From Armatimonadota bacterium (GTDB lineage Bacteria > Armatimonadota > Zipacnadia > Zipacnadales > JABUFB01), in NCBI GenBank assembly GCA_013314775.1, contig JABUFB010000011.1, positions 259,144-323,143 of the forward strand: a stretch of DNA of 64,000 bases, given 5' to 3'. This document shows, piece after piece, positions 45,773-56,803 of this stretch (positions are counted from its first letter, which is position 1; each line of letters opens with the position of its first letter). The translations under genes were made by a program, and so were the position numbers. The notes under the pieces are model-generated. The model was not told where the DNA came from, searched no databases, and worked only from the letters and a program-made list of their open reading frames with translations.

Positions 45773-46702
45773 ATGCGTATCTGTGCTGCAGCGGACATCC
45801 ACTACCCGCGCTTCGGGACCGACTGGGCCCGGGCATTGGCGCGCCGTATGTGCGAAGCCGAACCGGATGTGATCATCCTGGCCGGTGACGTTTCCGCCGG
45901 GCCGGACTACCGTTATCGCCAGATCCTCAGTTTCTTCGAGACCTGCGCCTGCCCGAAGCTATTCGTCCCCGGCAACCACGACTTGTGGAGCGACGCCGAG
46001 GAGCCCGACACTCCCTGGCGCTACTCCGACGGCCTGCGCGTACTGGTGGAGGACTGTGGCTTCCATTACCTGCCCGGCGCGCCCTTCGTGCTGGGAAATG
46101 TGGGTTTCGCCGGGACCATCGGTTGGTGGGACTACGCCTACCGACAGATCGCGCCGCCATATGACGGCTTGCGCGTCACGCCGCTCGCCGCTCGGGTCGA
46201 AGAGGAAGCCACGAAGCTGGTGCCTATACCCGGGCGAGGCCTCGTCCCCTGGGAGGAACTCACCGAGACCGACTACGACGGTAAGGCCCTGGTGTGGCAG
46301 GACCGTGACGGCGCGCAACAGAGCATCATCTGGAACGACGTGGTCCACGTGGGCTGGGGCATACCGGATACGGATGTCGCCCGGCGATGCGCGAACGAAC
46401 TGGCTGCCGACCTTGCGGCTCTGGGTCCCGATGTCAGGACCCTGGTGGGCGTCACGCATTTCGTGCCCTTCGCGGACCTCCTGATTGAGCACCAGTCGGA
46501 CGTGCAAGCCGCATTCTGTCGCGCATTCATGGGATCACCATTGCTGGGCGAGACGCTTGAGCGCGACCCGCGCACCCGCCTGGTGCTCTGTGGCCACCAA
46601 CATCGCCAGGATGTAACCTCCCGCGGCAGAATGGTTCTGGCCGACTGCGGCGTAGCGCGGGATGATGACGGCCCCCTGCTCATCACCCTCACCGAGGTAT
46701 AG
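45773..46702 (+). CDS. calcineurin-like metallophosphoesterase
   Basis: Cytoplasmic metallophosphoesterase of 309 residues with a complete dimetal site: ADIHYP (DxH), LAGDVSAG (GD), VPGNHDLW (GNHD), VTHFVPF (H) and CGHQHRQD (GHxH). The open frame begins at 45521, but the protein fold starts at MRICAAADIH. The ATG at 45773 has GAGG about 11 nt upstream; another ATG at 45764 is too close to it. The stop is 5 nt before the UroD-like gene, so the two form an operon. Substrate is unknown. Confidence 0.85.
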   Translation: MRICAAADIHYPRFGTDWARALARRMCEAEPDVIILAGDVSAGPDYRYRQILSFFETCACPKLFVPGNHDLWSDAEEPDTPWRYSDGLRVLVEDCGFHYLPGAPFVLGNVGFAGTIGWWDYAYRQIAPPYDGLRVTPLAARVEEEATKLVPIPGRGLVPWEELTETDYDGKALVWQDRDGAQQSIIWNDVVHVGWGIPDTDVARRCANELAADLAALGPDVRTLVGVTHFVPFADLLIEHQSDVQAAFCRAFMGSPLLGETLERDPRTRLVLCGHQHRQDVTSRGRMVLADCGVARDDDGPLLITLTEV

Positions 46703-46707
46703 TCGAG

Positions 46708-47868
46708 ATGACCGGTCGACAGCGCGTTCTGGCGGCACTCAACCACACGGAGCCCGACCGTACTCCGATCTTCGAGAAGCTCATCAAGTCCCCCATCGCC
46801 GACGAAATCCTGGGCAGGCCCTGCGCCGCCACCAATTTCGCGCATCAGATGGAGCGTCTCGCGGATGGCGACTGGGAGGGCCTCCAGCGCCAGAGCGCGG
46901 CGGATCTCGTCGACCTTGCGCAGATACTGGGCTTCGACATGGTGCGGCTGTACCCCAATTCCCTGCCGCCTGCACCGGAACACCGCCCGCGCCGGATTGC
47001 CCCGGATACGTGGCAGTTCGGCTCCACCATCACCGAGATCCTGCCGAGCGGCTGGCTGCGGTCGTATCCGGTCAATCCCGCCCCGCCGGTACCCGAGGAC
47101 GAGCAAGAGCGCCAACTGGAAATGTCCATCGAAGCGGAACCGGTCGAGCCCGCCTACGAGGACCGCCACTTCCTACTCTTCCGGCATGCCAAGCAAATCA
47201 TGCGGGAGCGCGGCCTGGACCTGGCAATCTTCACCCAGGTCTACGGGATATACGTCTCCTCCCTCCCAGTTCCCGTCTTGCGATGGTTTCCGGAGCACCC
47301 CGAGCGGGTCCACCGCTTCTATCGACAGCGACACATTCCCGCGCTGGCCGCCTGCCGCCGGCTCATCGCCGAAGGCGCCGACATCATCGGCCTGGGCGGA
47401 GACCTGGCAAGCGATCTCGGACCCATGGTCTCCCCTGCTCATTACCGCGAGTTCATCATGCCGCTCATCCGCGAGCAGGCCGATCTATGCCACTCCCTGG
47501 GCGCTTTCTGCAGCAATGCCTCGGACGGAGACCTGTGGGCCATCGCCGATGACTTCCTGCTCGGGACCAACGTAGACGGTTTTGAGGAGATCGACTTCGC
47601 GGCGGGGATGAACCTGCGGCGCCTCAAGGAGCGTTACGGACACCGCATCACGATGATCGGGAACATCGATATCCGACACACGCTGACATCCGGCACCCCC
47701 GAGCAGGTTCGCCGGCACACCCGCGATTGCCTCGATGCCGGCCTTGGCAACGGCGGCCACGTGATCATGAGCAGCAACTGCATCCACGAGGGCTGCAAAC
47801 TGAACCTGTTCCTGGAGCACATCCGCGCCTATCGCGAATACTGGGGGCTGGAAAACCTGGAGCTGTAA
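46708..47868 (+). CDS. uroporphyrinogen decarboxylase-family protein, not HemE
   Basis: TIM-barrel protein of the URO-D superfamily, 386 residues. MTGRQRVLAALNHTEPDRTP at the N-terminus is the typical opening of the large group of URO-D-like enzymes found in environmental bacteria, many related to corrinoid methyltransferases. The C-terminal NIDIRHTLTSGTPEQV and GGHVIMSSNCIHEG segments fit the family. HemE arginine motifs for porphyrin binding are not apparent, so haem synthesis is unlikely. It starts 5 nt after the metallophosphatase stop. Confidence 0.83.
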   Translation: MTGRQRVLAALNHTEPDRTPIFEKLIKSPIADEILGRPCAATNFAHQMERLADGDWEGLQRQSAADLVDLAQILGFDMVRLYPNSLPPAPEHRPRRIAPDTWQFGSTITEILPSGWLRSYPVNPAPPVPEDEQERQLEMSIEAEPVEPAYEDRHFLLFRHAKQIMRERGLDLAIFTQVYGIYVSSLPVPVLRWFPEHPERVHRFYRQRHIPALAACRRLIAEGADIIGLGGDLASDLGPMVSPAHYREFIMPLIREQADLCHSLGAFCSNASDGDLWAIADDFLLGTNVDGFEEIDFAAGMNLRRLKERYGHRITMIGNIDIRHTLTSGTPEQVRRHTRDCLDAGLGNGGHVIMSSNCIHEGCKLNLFLEHIRAYREYWGLENLEL

Positions 47869-47880
47869 AGCGGAGCGGCT

Positions 47881-48906
47881 TTACCGATCGCGCGAAGCGA
47901 CCAGAGCCGCGATCTCGCGCAGGGCGTTGAGGGCCTGGGCGTCACCCTCGATCCCGGCCAGGGCAGCCCGCGAGCGTTCCACATGCTCCCAGGCAATTTC
48001 CTGCGCACGCGCCTTGCCCCCCGCTGTCTCTACGGCATCCGCGAGGGCTGCCAGGGCCGATTGCAGTTCGTCTTCCATCAATTCGCGTGACCCAATGTCT
48101 TCAATGATCCGGCGCACATCGTGCCCATTCGAGCTGCTCAGCGCCGCAACGATGGGCAGGCTGAACTGTCCGGTGAGTACGTCGCGTCCTGCGTCCTTGC
48201 CGATCTCTCGCGCCTGCCCGAAAACGTCCAGCAGGTCGTCGGCAATTTGGAACGCGAGCCCGAGGTTGATGCCATACTCGCGCATTTTCAGGCAGTCCGG
48301 CTCGGGTGCACCGACGCTCATGGCCCCCAGCTGACACGCTGCCCCGAACAGTCCCGCCGTCTTCCCCCGGGCGATGTCCAGACAGTCTGCCTCGGTCAGT
48401 TGGAAGGGGTCAACACGCGCAAATGCGGCCTCAGAACTGGCCATGTCATCGACAACATGGGCCATAATATCGACGTAAGCCCAGTCGCGAATGTTGGTGA
48501 GCTTGCGGTATGCGCGGGCCGCCAGGTAATCGCCGACAAGGACAGCGATGCGGTTCCCAAAGAGCTGCCTGACTGCCGGCTTTCCGCGGCGAAGGTCGGC
48601 CTCATCCACCACGTCATCGTGCATGAGGCTAGCAAGATGCAGCACTTCGAGACCCACCGCTACGTCCAGAGAAGCCGCGTTCGGTTCGCCGAAAACCTTC
48701 GCACTGAGCAGCGTGACAAGCGGGCGCAGGCGCTTGCCCCCGGCCTCAACCGCAGACAGCGCTGCGCGGGAGATTTGGTCGCACCCGTCGCCACAGATGT
48801 CGCGGAGCGCGGCTTCGACCTGGTCGGCGTGGGAGGCAACCAGAGTCCGGTATTCGCCGAAGGGATCTACGGGCGAGATGCCGACTCCGGAAATTGGCTG
48901 GTCCAT
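47881..48906 (-). CDS. polyprenyl diphosphate synthase, long-chain type
   Basis: All-trans prenyltransferase of 341 residues that probably makes the side chain of the respiratory quinone. The first Asp-rich motif is in LMHDDVVDEADLRRGKP and the second in QIADDLLDVFG. AGGKRLRP binds IPP. A small residue pattern before the first motif (LEVLHLASLMHDD) is that of long-chain synthases. The ATG directly follows the rex stop (TGAATG), which couples it to rex and the nuo operon. Confidence 0.92.
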   Translation of the reverse strand: MDQPISGVGISPVDPFGEYRTLVASHADQVEAALRDICGDGCDQISRAALSAVEAGGKRLRPLVTLLSAKVFGEPNAASLDVAVGLEVLHLASLMHDDVVDEADLRRGKPAVRQLFGNRIAVLVGDYLAARAYRKLTNIRDWAYVDIMAHVVDDMASSEAAFARVDPFQLTEADCLDIARGKTAGLFGAACQLGAMSVGAPEPDCLKMREYGINLGLAFQIADDLLDVFGQAREIGKDAGRDVLTGQFSLPIVAALSSSNGHDVRRIIEDIGSRELMEDELQSALAALADAVETAGGKARAQEIAWEHVERSRAALAGIEGDAQALNALREIAALVASRDR

Positions 48907-49566
48907 TCAGGGCGTCCGTTCCGGCTCAGAATCGCTTGCGATATGCGACAGGCAGAACGAGAGGATCTCCAGCTGGCTCGTCATGTCGAAGCTGCGCACG
49001 ACGATGCCGGGGGGCAACGACACCTGCACTGGCGCGAGATTCAGCACGCAGCGGACCCCGGCGGCCACCACTGCGTCCACCACTTCCTGCGCCGCGGCAC
49101 CCGGAACGGCCACAATCGCGATGTCAACCCCCAATTCCGGGACCAGTTCGGGCAACCGCGACATGGGCAGGATCGGCTGGTCATTGAGCATCTGGCCGAC
49201 CTTGTCGGGGCTGGCATCGAACACCCCCACCACCCGAAAGCCCCGGGGCTCGAATCCCGGGTAGCCCACCAGCGCTGACCCGAGGTTCCCGGCTCCCACC
49301 ACGATGACGCGCCGATCCCTCAGAAGCCCCAGAATCCGAGTAAGTTCCTCGTGCAATTGCGGCACCCGATAGCCAAGTCCGCGCCGACCGAAGTCGCCGA
49401 AATATGACAGGTCCTTGCGGACCTGCGCGGCATTCACGTTAGCGATGGCCGCGATCTCCCAGGAGGAAACGGTCGGCCTGCCCTCGCGCTCCAGCCGGCG
49501 CAGAATTGCTCGGTAGGTGGAGAGCCGCTGTACGGTGGCCTCGGGGATGTCGAATTGCCAGGGCAT
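48907..49566 (-). CDS. rex: redox-sensing transcriptional repressor Rex
   Basis: NADH/NAD+-responsive repressor, 219 residues. The N-terminal winged helix (TVQRLSTYRAILRRLE, SSWEIAAIANVNAAQVRKDLSYFGDFG) is followed by the Rossmann domain with VVGAGNLGSALVGY and VFDASPDKVG. It lies immediately downstream of nuoN and upstream of the prenyl synthase on the same strand, so it may control this respiratory cluster. I searched the nuo promoter region and the rex upstream gap for TTGTGA-type Rex operators and saw none that were convincing. Confidence 0.95.
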   Translation of the reverse strand: MPWQFDIPEATVQRLSTYRAILRRLEREGRPTVSSWEIAAIANVNAAQVRKDLSYFGDFGRRGLGYRVPQLHEELTRILGLLRDRRVIVVGAGNLGSALVGYPGFEPRGFRVVGVFDASPDKVGQMLNDQPILPMSRLPELVPELGVDIAIVAVPGAAAQEVVDAVVAAGVRCVLNLAPVQVSLPPGIVVRSFDMTSQLEILSFCLSHIASDSEPERTP

Positions 49567-49600
49567 GTGTTCAACCCGCGGTTCCGATTGTTGTGGGAAC

Positions 49601-51049
49601 TCAGCGGACCATGAGCACGGTGCGCGCGGCTTCGATCAACATTTCCGGGAACAGGAAGAGCAGGAGTGTTCCTGCGGCCATGAAGACGATCACCGGCAAG
49701 ACGCCGACAGGAGCAGTACCCGGTCGTTCGCCCGGACGCTGGTCGAAATACATCAGCCGCGCGATATTCATGTAATAGTACAGCGAGATCACACTGTTTA
49801 CGATGCCAACCACCGCAAGCCAGGCCCACTGCCGCGACTTGATGGCTGCGGCGAATATGTAGAGCTTGCCCAGGAACCCGGCAGTAGGCGGGATGCCGGT
49901 CAACGAAAGCAGGAAGATAAAGGTCAGGATCGCCAGCGCAGGCGCGGTCTTGGCCAAGCCGGCGAAGCTCTCGATCGCAGCGTTACCCGTGTGCCGCTCC
50001 AGGGCAATCGCGACCGCAAACAGCCCGAGGTTCATGAACAGATAAGCAGCCAGATAGATAAGCAGGCCGGGCATTCCCCACAGCTCATCCGGGCCCACGA
50101 CCACCGCGATCAGCATGTACCCCGCATGGGCGATGCTGGAGTAAGCCAGCATGCGCTTGATGTCGGTCTGGCGGATTGCGAGAAGATTGCCCACAAACAT
50201 CGTCAGGCAGGCGAGCACCGCGATGATCATCTGCCAAGGCAACTCGAAGCCCGGAGAGAGGGTAAACAACACTCGCGTGAGCACAGCGAGACCCCCGGCC
50301 TTCGGCGCCACCGAGAACAGCGCGGTCACCGGTGTGGGAGAGCCCTCGTAGACATCTGGCGCCCAGGCGTGGAAGGGAACCATGCTGACCTTGTAGCCAA
50401 ATCCCACCAGCATGAGCACCAGGCCAAGCGCCGCGGGTAACGCAAGCCCGGCGCCCGGAACGGGCTTCATCATGCTGCCGGCCGCCACGAGCAGGTTCGT
50501 GGAACCTCCCGCCGCATACACGAGCGTCATCCCGTACAGCATGACCCCACTGGCCGCCGCGCCATAGATGAAATACTTCATCCCCGCTTCATTGGACTTC
50601 GGGTCCTTCTTATTCCAGGCGGCGAGCAGGTATGATGTCAGACTGACCAACTCGAAGCTCAGGTAGATCAGAACCAGGTCGGTGGCACCGGCAAGCAGAC
50701 TCACTCCCAACACCAGGAACACGACCAGGGAGAAGAACTCGCCATACGCCGGGCTTCGGCGGAAGAAGTCCACCGACAGGACGATGATGATCGCCCCGGC
50801 GAGCATCGCGAAGGCCTTGATGAAAAGGGACAGGCCATCAATGGCGAAGCTGCCGTGGAACTCGGTGGACGGCGCGCCTCCCCACAGGTCGAGCACGGGC
50901 TTCAGGCAGACCAGAAGACCCACCGCTGCCAGGACCGGCACCGCGGCGCGGCGTCTTGCCGGCAGAATCAGGTCCGCGCACAAGACGAGTATGCCCAGTA
51001 CGCAGAGCCAGATTTCCGGCGCGAAGGATTGGAGGTTAGTGTATGGCAT
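49601..51049 (-). CDS. nuoN: NADH-quinone oxidoreductase subunit N
   Basis: Antiporter-like proton-pumping subunit of complex I, 482 residues, about 14 transmembrane helices. The conserved proton-channel region VGFGYKVSMVPFHAWAPDVYEGSPTP and RQTDIKRMLAYSSIAHAGYM (each read in parts) identify it. It starts 24 nt after nuoM. The C-terminal helix ends at MVR, and rex begins 34 nt beyond. Confidence 0.96.
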   Translation of the reverse strand: MPYTNLQSFAPEIWLCVLGILVLCADLILPARRRAAVPVLAAVGLLVCLKPVLDLWGGAPSTEFHGSFAIDGLSLFIKAFAMLAGAIIIVLSVDFFRRSPAYGEFFSLVVFLVLGVSLLAGATDLVLIYLSFELVSLTSYLLAAWNKKDPKSNEAGMKYFIYGAAASGVMLYGMTLVYAAGGSTNLLVAAGSMMKPVPGAGLALPAALGLVLMLVGFGYKVSMVPFHAWAPDVYEGSPTPVTALFSVAPKAGGLAVLTRVLFTLSPGFELPWQMIIAVLACLTMFVGNLLAIRQTDIKRMLAYSSIAHAGYMLIAVVVGPDELWGMPGLLIYLAAYLFMNLGLFAVAIALERHTGNAAIESFAGLAKTAPALAILTFIFLLSLTGIPPTAGFLGKLYIFAAAIKSRQWAWLAVVGIVNSVISLYYYMNIARLMYFDQRPGERPGTAPVGVLPVIVFMAAGTLLLFLFPEMLIEAARTVLMVR

Positions 51050-51073
51050 AGTCCGCCTGACGAAGCGGCGCGC

Positions 51074-52624
<1,551 letters not shown>

Positions 52625-52694
52625 GAGGCACGGCCTCCGGATTGGCTCTCAACGGATTGCGCGGTGACCACAAAGCGCGAAACCGGCGGCCTGG

Positions 52695-54956
52695 TCAGCC
52701 TCCCAGCGCGCGCCGAATCAGATCCATAATCACTTCATTGTGCAGAACGAACAGGGCCAGGAACAGCACAGCCGCGATCCCCCAGGCGAACAGCACGAAC
52801 CCCGACACGTACTCCTGCACCCGGCCCACCTGCAGGCGGCTACCGAACTCTCCGACCCACCGGCTCATGTACCCTGCAAGGTTCACCAGGCCATCGACAA
52901 TAACCACGTCAAAGAACCACGAGCCCATGCTGAACACCCAGCGCGTCAGCCAGCCGACGGCATTCACAGCGCCGTCCACCACGTATGTATCCACGAGGCG
53001 GCATCCCCGGGCGAGAGCGAAAGTCAGGCCCACGGGCACTGCAGCGTAGATCTCGTCAAAGTAGAACTTGTTCGCGACCAACTGGTACCAGGGGTGCAGG
53101 GGACGGCGCAGCGTGTCTGGAATCACCACCTCAAGCTGGTAGCGACTTTCCAGGATCCGCGCCCGAAGGCAATCCAGTGCCGGCGCCACGCCGGGCAGAT
53201 TGCCCAGACCGCAGGGGATCTCGGGCAGCCAGACCGTCTTGCCTTGGCGGTACTCCTCGAAGCTAGGCCAGCGCGGCCATGTGATGGCCTCCAGCGGAAT
53301 CAGCTTCCAAAGGTAAATCACGGCCGCGAGAAACAGGCCGCCCACCGCCATGAGGGTGGATATCCCGATGACGGCCCAGTTCGTCCCGCCCTCATGCATG
53401 CCACCTGCGTCGGCCCCGTGAGCGGACAGGTGCGCCGCCTCGTGCGGGACGAAATGCACGAATTGGTGGAACAGGTTGCCGGCCACCCAGGGCGTACCCA
53501 CCCATCCGAGAAGCAGCGCGAAGACGGCCAGGATCACCAGCGGGACGGTCATCAACTTCGGGCTCTCATGGGCGTGCTCCGCAGCCTCGCGGGGCCGGCC
53601 GCTGAATGTCATAAAGCACAGGCGGCCCATATAAAACGCGGTCAGCAGCGCACCCAACTCGAGCCCCCAGAAGAAGACCCAGGTCCCGCCCTCACCCGCG
53701 GAGTTCCACGCCGCCAGCATAATCTCGTCCTTCGAGAAGAAGCCGGCGAACAGCGGGAAACCAGCAAGCGCCAGCGTTCCAACCCAGAACGTGAAGTAGG
53801 TTACCGGCATTTTCCGGGCCAATCCGCCCATTTTCCGCATGTCTTGTTCGTCGTGACAGCCGTGGATGACGCTGCCGGAACCCAGGAAGAGCAGGGACTT
53901 GAAAAACGCGTGGGTAATGAGATGGAACACGCCCGCAGTGAATCCCGCCACACCCAGACCCAGCGCGACCATCATGTACCCAAGCTGGGAGATGGTGGAG
54001 TACGCCAGCACGCGCTTAATGTCATTCTGAACCACGCCCATGGTTGCGGCCATGAGCGCAGTAATCAGGCCGATGACGGAAACGATGGTGAGCGCCGGTG
54101 CCCCGAACAGGACCGGCTCAGTAAGCGACGAGTAGAAGAGCGGGAACAGACGGGCGACCATGAACACGCCGGCCGCAACCATCGTGGCGGCGTGAATCAG
54201 GGCACTCACCGGAGTGGGGCCCTCCATGGCGTCCGGGAGCCACACGTGCAGCGGGAACTGGGCGCTCTTGCCAACTGCGCCGCAGAACAGGAACAGGGCC
54301 GCAACTCCCGCAAGCCAGGCGGGGATCGCTCCGGCGTTCACCTGCTCGAAGGTCTCAGCGAAGAGCAGACTGGGCACGTGGAAGAAGAGAATCAGAATGC
54401 CGATAGCGAAGCCCACGTCACCGATGCGGGTGGTGATGAAGGCCTTGTTCGCAGCGTCTGATGCACTCTTCCGCTCAAACCAGAACCCGATGAGCAGGTA
54501 CGAGCACAGCCCCACCAGCTCCCAGCCGGCGTAGAGCATCAGGAAATTGTTGGCGATGCAGATCAGGAACATCGATCCGCAGAAGAGACACAGGTACGCG
54601 AAGAAGCGGCTGAACCGTGGGTCGCCGTGCATGTAGCCGATACTGTAAATCTGGATGCAGGTGGCCACGATGCTGACCATCACCAGCATCACGGCGCTCA
54701 GCGGATCCACCATGTATCCGACATGGATGGCGAACTTCCCCACCTGCGCCCATTCCACGGCCCGATCGATGGGGGCCCCCCCCAGGATCAGGTCCGTCAG
54801 GCAGCCCAGCGAGAAGGGGATCGTGGCGGCAATGCCCGTAACCCCGACCCAGCCCACCTTCTCGCCGATGCGACGGGTCAGGGCGCTGCCGAAGAACATC
54901 AGCACCGCACAGGCCACGAATGGGATTATGGGTATCAGCCAGGCAAGTTCAAGCAT
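52695..54956 (-). CDS. nuoL: NADH-quinone oxidoreductase subunit L
   Basis: Largest antiporter-like subunit, about 753 residues, with the long amphipathic lateral helix at the C-terminus. Motifs: ELVGLCSYLLIGFWFERKSA, KSAQFPLHVWLPDAMEGPTPVSALIHAATMV (in parts), and KRVLAYSTISQLGYM. The frame opens with TTG at 54980, but ATG 54956 begins at the expected LELAWLIPIIPF. Neither has a strong ribosome binding site; nuoK ends 37 nt upstream. Confidence 0.96.
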   Translation of the reverse strand: MLELAWLIPIIPFVACAVLMFFGSALTRRIGEKVGWVGVTGIAATIPFSLGCLTDLILGGAPIDRAVEWAQVGKFAIHVGYMVDPLSAVMLVMVSIVATCIQIYSIGYMHGDPRFSRFFAYLCLFCGSMFLICIANNFLMLYAGWELVGLCSYLLIGFWFERKSASDAANKAFITTRIGDVGFAIGILILFFHVPSLLFAETFEQVNAGAIPAWLAGVAALFLFCGAVGKSAQFPLHVWLPDAMEGPTPVSALIHAATMVAAGVFMVARLFPLFYSSLTEPVLFGAPALTIVSVIGLITALMAATMGVVQNDIKRVLAYSTISQLGYMMVALGLGVAGFTAGVFHLITHAFFKSLLFLGSGSVIHGCHDEQDMRKMGGLARKMPVTYFTFWVGTLALAGFPLFAGFFSKDEIMLAAWNSAGEGGTWVFFWGLELGALLTAFYMGRLCFMTFSGRPREAAEHAHESPKLMTVPLVILAVFALLLGWVGTPWVAGNLFHQFVHFVPHEAAHLSAHGADAGGMHEGGTNWAVIGISTLMAVGGLFLAAVIYLWKLIPLEAITWPRWPSFEEYRQGKTVWLPEIPCGLGNLPGVAPALDCLRARILESRYQLEVVIPDTLRRPLHPWYQLVANKFYFDEIYAAVPVGLTFALARGCRLVDTYVVDGAVNAVGWLTRWVFSMGSWFFDVVIVDGLVNLAGYMSRWVGEFGSRLQVGRVQEYVSGFVLFAWGIAAVLFLALFVLHNEVIMDLIRRALGG

Positions 54957-54993
54957 AGCGCTCTGGTTTGCGGGCGGCAATGAGCCGCCGGGA

Positions 54994-55323
54994 TTACCAC
55001 TTCATGTCCGAGGCCTGGTCCGGGTTGGTGATTCCCCGATTGCGGTACAGACAGATGATGATCGCCAGCCCCACGGCGACTTCGCAGGCCGCGAGGGTCA
55101 TGACGATCAGCGCGAACACCTGGCCGCCAAAGGCCGGACCTGACACAGGCGCCAGGAACCGCCCAATCGCCACCAGATTGATATTCGCAGCGTTCAGCAT
55201 CAACTCGACCCCGAGCAGCACCGCGACGGCATGGCGCCGGACCATGACGGCGAACAGGCCCATGCAGAATAGCAGGGACGCGAATACCAGGTAGTGCGTG
55301 AGGCCGACGTCGGGCAATGTCAC
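54994..55323 (-). CDS. nuoK: NADH-quinone oxidoreductase subunit K
   Basis: Small three-helix subunit of 109 residues with LLGVELMLNAANINLVA (membrane Glu) and LTLAACEVAVGLAI-type second Glu segment (here VMTLAACEVAVGLAI). Starting GTG overlaps the nuoJ stop by 4 nt, showing coupling. Confidence 0.96.
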   Translation of the reverse strand: MTLPDVGLTHYLVFASLLFCMGLFAVMVRRHAVAVLLGVELMLNAANINLVAIGRFLAPVSGPAFGGQVFALIVMTLAACEVAVGLAIIICLYRNRGITNPDQASDMKW

Positions 55324-55964
55324 TCGCCCTCGCCCCCCTCAACCGGGTCGCTGCGCTTCTCGTCATCCGGATCGCGGCGAGCAATCACAACAGACCCGAT
55401 CAACGCCACCAGCAGCACCACCGACGCCACCTCGAAAGGCAGCAGGTAGGCGTCCAGAAACATCTCGCCGATGCGCTGGACGTCGGTGCCTAACCCTCGC
55501 CCGGGCAGCTCAGGCCGCAGGGGCTTCCACTGGTGGAACCACGCGGCTTCGGCAAGAGCGGCGACGGTGACCACGAATAACCCACCTGCGGCGAGTACTC
55601 CGGCGATCACGTGCTGCATCCCGCTGTAGTAGTACAGGACCACGTTGGTCTGCGGCTCGTACTTCACCGGCAGGCGTTTGGATATCCACCGCGGTAGACG
55701 GTCGCGTGCCGCCGTGTCTTCCATGAGCATGACGCCGAACAGGATCAGCACCGCGATGGCCCCGGCGTAGACCAGGATCTGCAGCGCGAACAGCACGTGA
55801 GCGCCCATGAGCGCGAAAGCCCCGGCAACACCGAACAGCGTGGGCAGCAGCCACAAGGCGGCATGCATCACCCTTCGGGCCAGGATCACACCCAGCGCGC
55901 AGCCCAGCGTGAACAGGGCCACCAGCAGGAACCCCAATTGTTCGAGCCAGTCGTTTGCGGTCAT
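55320..55964 (-). CDS. nuoJ: NADH-quinone oxidoreductase subunit J
   Basis: Membrane subunit of 214 residues with about five helices. The pi-bulge helix region ALQILVYAGAIAVLILFGVMLM is characteristic. The loop between helices 3 and 4 is about 60 residues and longer than in E. coli. Its ATG overlaps the nuoI stop (ATGA). The C-terminal tail is charged (RRDPDDEKRSDPVEGGEGE). Confidence 0.95.
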   Translation of the reverse strand: MTANDWLEQLGFLLVALFTLGCALGVILARRVMHAALWLLPTLFGVAGAFALMGAHVLFALQILVYAGAIAVLILFGVMLMEDTAARDRLPRWISKRLPVKYEPQTNVVLYYYSGMQHVIAGVLAAGGLFVVTVAALAEAAWFHQWKPLRPELPGRGLGTDVQRIGEMFLDAYLLPFEVASVVLLVALIGSVVIARRDPDDEKRSDPVEGGEGE

Positions 55965-56515
55965 TGCGGCTCCGTCCCGGCTTCAGATCCGGCGATCTCC
56001 GGCCGGCACACAGTCTGCACGCGCTGCACGTCCTCGAACTCAAGGCCGCGCGCGGTCAAGGTGTCCAGGTCGCGGATCAGCGCGCGCGGGTCGTACTCGG
56101 ACTGCTCATAGTCGGTGGTCATCGTGATGGCGTCGAAGGGACACGCCTCTACGCACAGGTGACAGAACATGCACAGGCCGATGTCGATGTAGAACTCGGT
56201 CGGCTTGCGCTCCTTGCCCTTGCCCTCGCCCACGATGTGGATGCACTTGTCCGGACAGACGCGCACGCAACTCATGCAGGCGGTGCACCGTAGCTGGCCG
56301 GTTTCGCGGTCGGTGATCAGCGCGAAATCCCCGCGATACCCGGGCCGCGGCTTGTAGTCCTCCGCCGGGTTCCGGTGCGGGTACTGAACGGTAACCTTGG
56401 GCCGCCAGAAGGTGATCAGCGTCACCCACAGGCCCTTGAGGATGCTCAGGGCCGTGCCGGCGATCTCAGCGGCCAGTCCGATCCGCGCAGGTTGTGAGTT
56501 CTCAGGTCGCGTCAT
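55961..56515 (-). CDS. nuoI: NADH-quinone oxidoreductase subunit I
   Basis: Ferredoxin-like subunit with clusters N6a and N6b, 184 residues. The two motifs CTACMSCVRVCP and CMFCHLCVEACP each give CxxCxxCxxxCP. YRGDFALITDRETG precedes the first motif as usual. Electrons for this subunit normally come from NuoG, which is absent from this operon. It follows the hicA gene by 57 nt rather than nuoH. Confidence 0.97.
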   Translation of the reverse strand: MTRPENSQPARIGLAAEIAGTALSILKGLWVTLITFWRPKVTVQYPHRNPAEDYKPRPGYRGDFALITDRETGQLRCTACMSCVRVCPDKCIHIVGEGKGKERKPTEFYIDIGLCMFCHLCVEACPFDAITMTTDYEQSEYDPRALIRDLDTLTARGLEFEDVQRVQTVCRPEIAGSEAGTEPQ

Positions 56516-56572
56516 GGGTTTGTCCGTTTTCCGGTGTCACGTCTTGGTCAAATGCCGCTGCGGCGCGAGAGT

Positions 56573-56803
56573 TCAGTTCAGCAACTCGCAGAACTGTTCA
56601 ACGGTCAGACCGGACTGCCGGATGATACTGCGCAAGGTGCCCGGCTTCAGGTCTTTGCCGCCGTGTACCGGGACGGGCACCACTCTGCCATTCTCCGGGT
56701 GCTGCATGATTCTGTGCTCGCCCGTCTGCCGTCGTACGACGTAGCCGGGCCGCAAAAGCGCCTTCACCGTGTCCTCCCCCGAGACTACCGGCAGCTTAGG
56801 CAA
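56573..56803 (-). CDS. hicA: HicA-family mRNA interferase toxin
   Basis: Small dsRBD-like toxin of 76 residues. The N-terminus MPKLPVVSGEDTVKALLRPGYVVRRQ and the catalytic His in TGEHRIM match HicA; VPVHGGKDLKPGTLRSIIRQSGLTVEQF is the family C-terminus (read in parts). I place the start at TTG 56803, which overlaps the hicB stop by 8 nt and has GAGG 9 nt upstream. Longer frames lose the family N-terminus. It is encoded inside the complex I operon, between nuoH and nuoI, behind its antitoxin. Confidence 0.9.
   Translation of the reverse strand: MPKLPVVSGEDTVKALLRPGYVVRRQTGEHRIMQHPENGRVVPVPVHGGKDLKPGTLRSIIRQSGLTVEQFCELLN

Noticed and set aside
52740-54461. Plus-strand 573-codon frame opposite nuoL
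   Set aside because: It is a shadow of a highly conserved complex I subunit; its His/Gln/Arg-rich residues have no recognisable fold.
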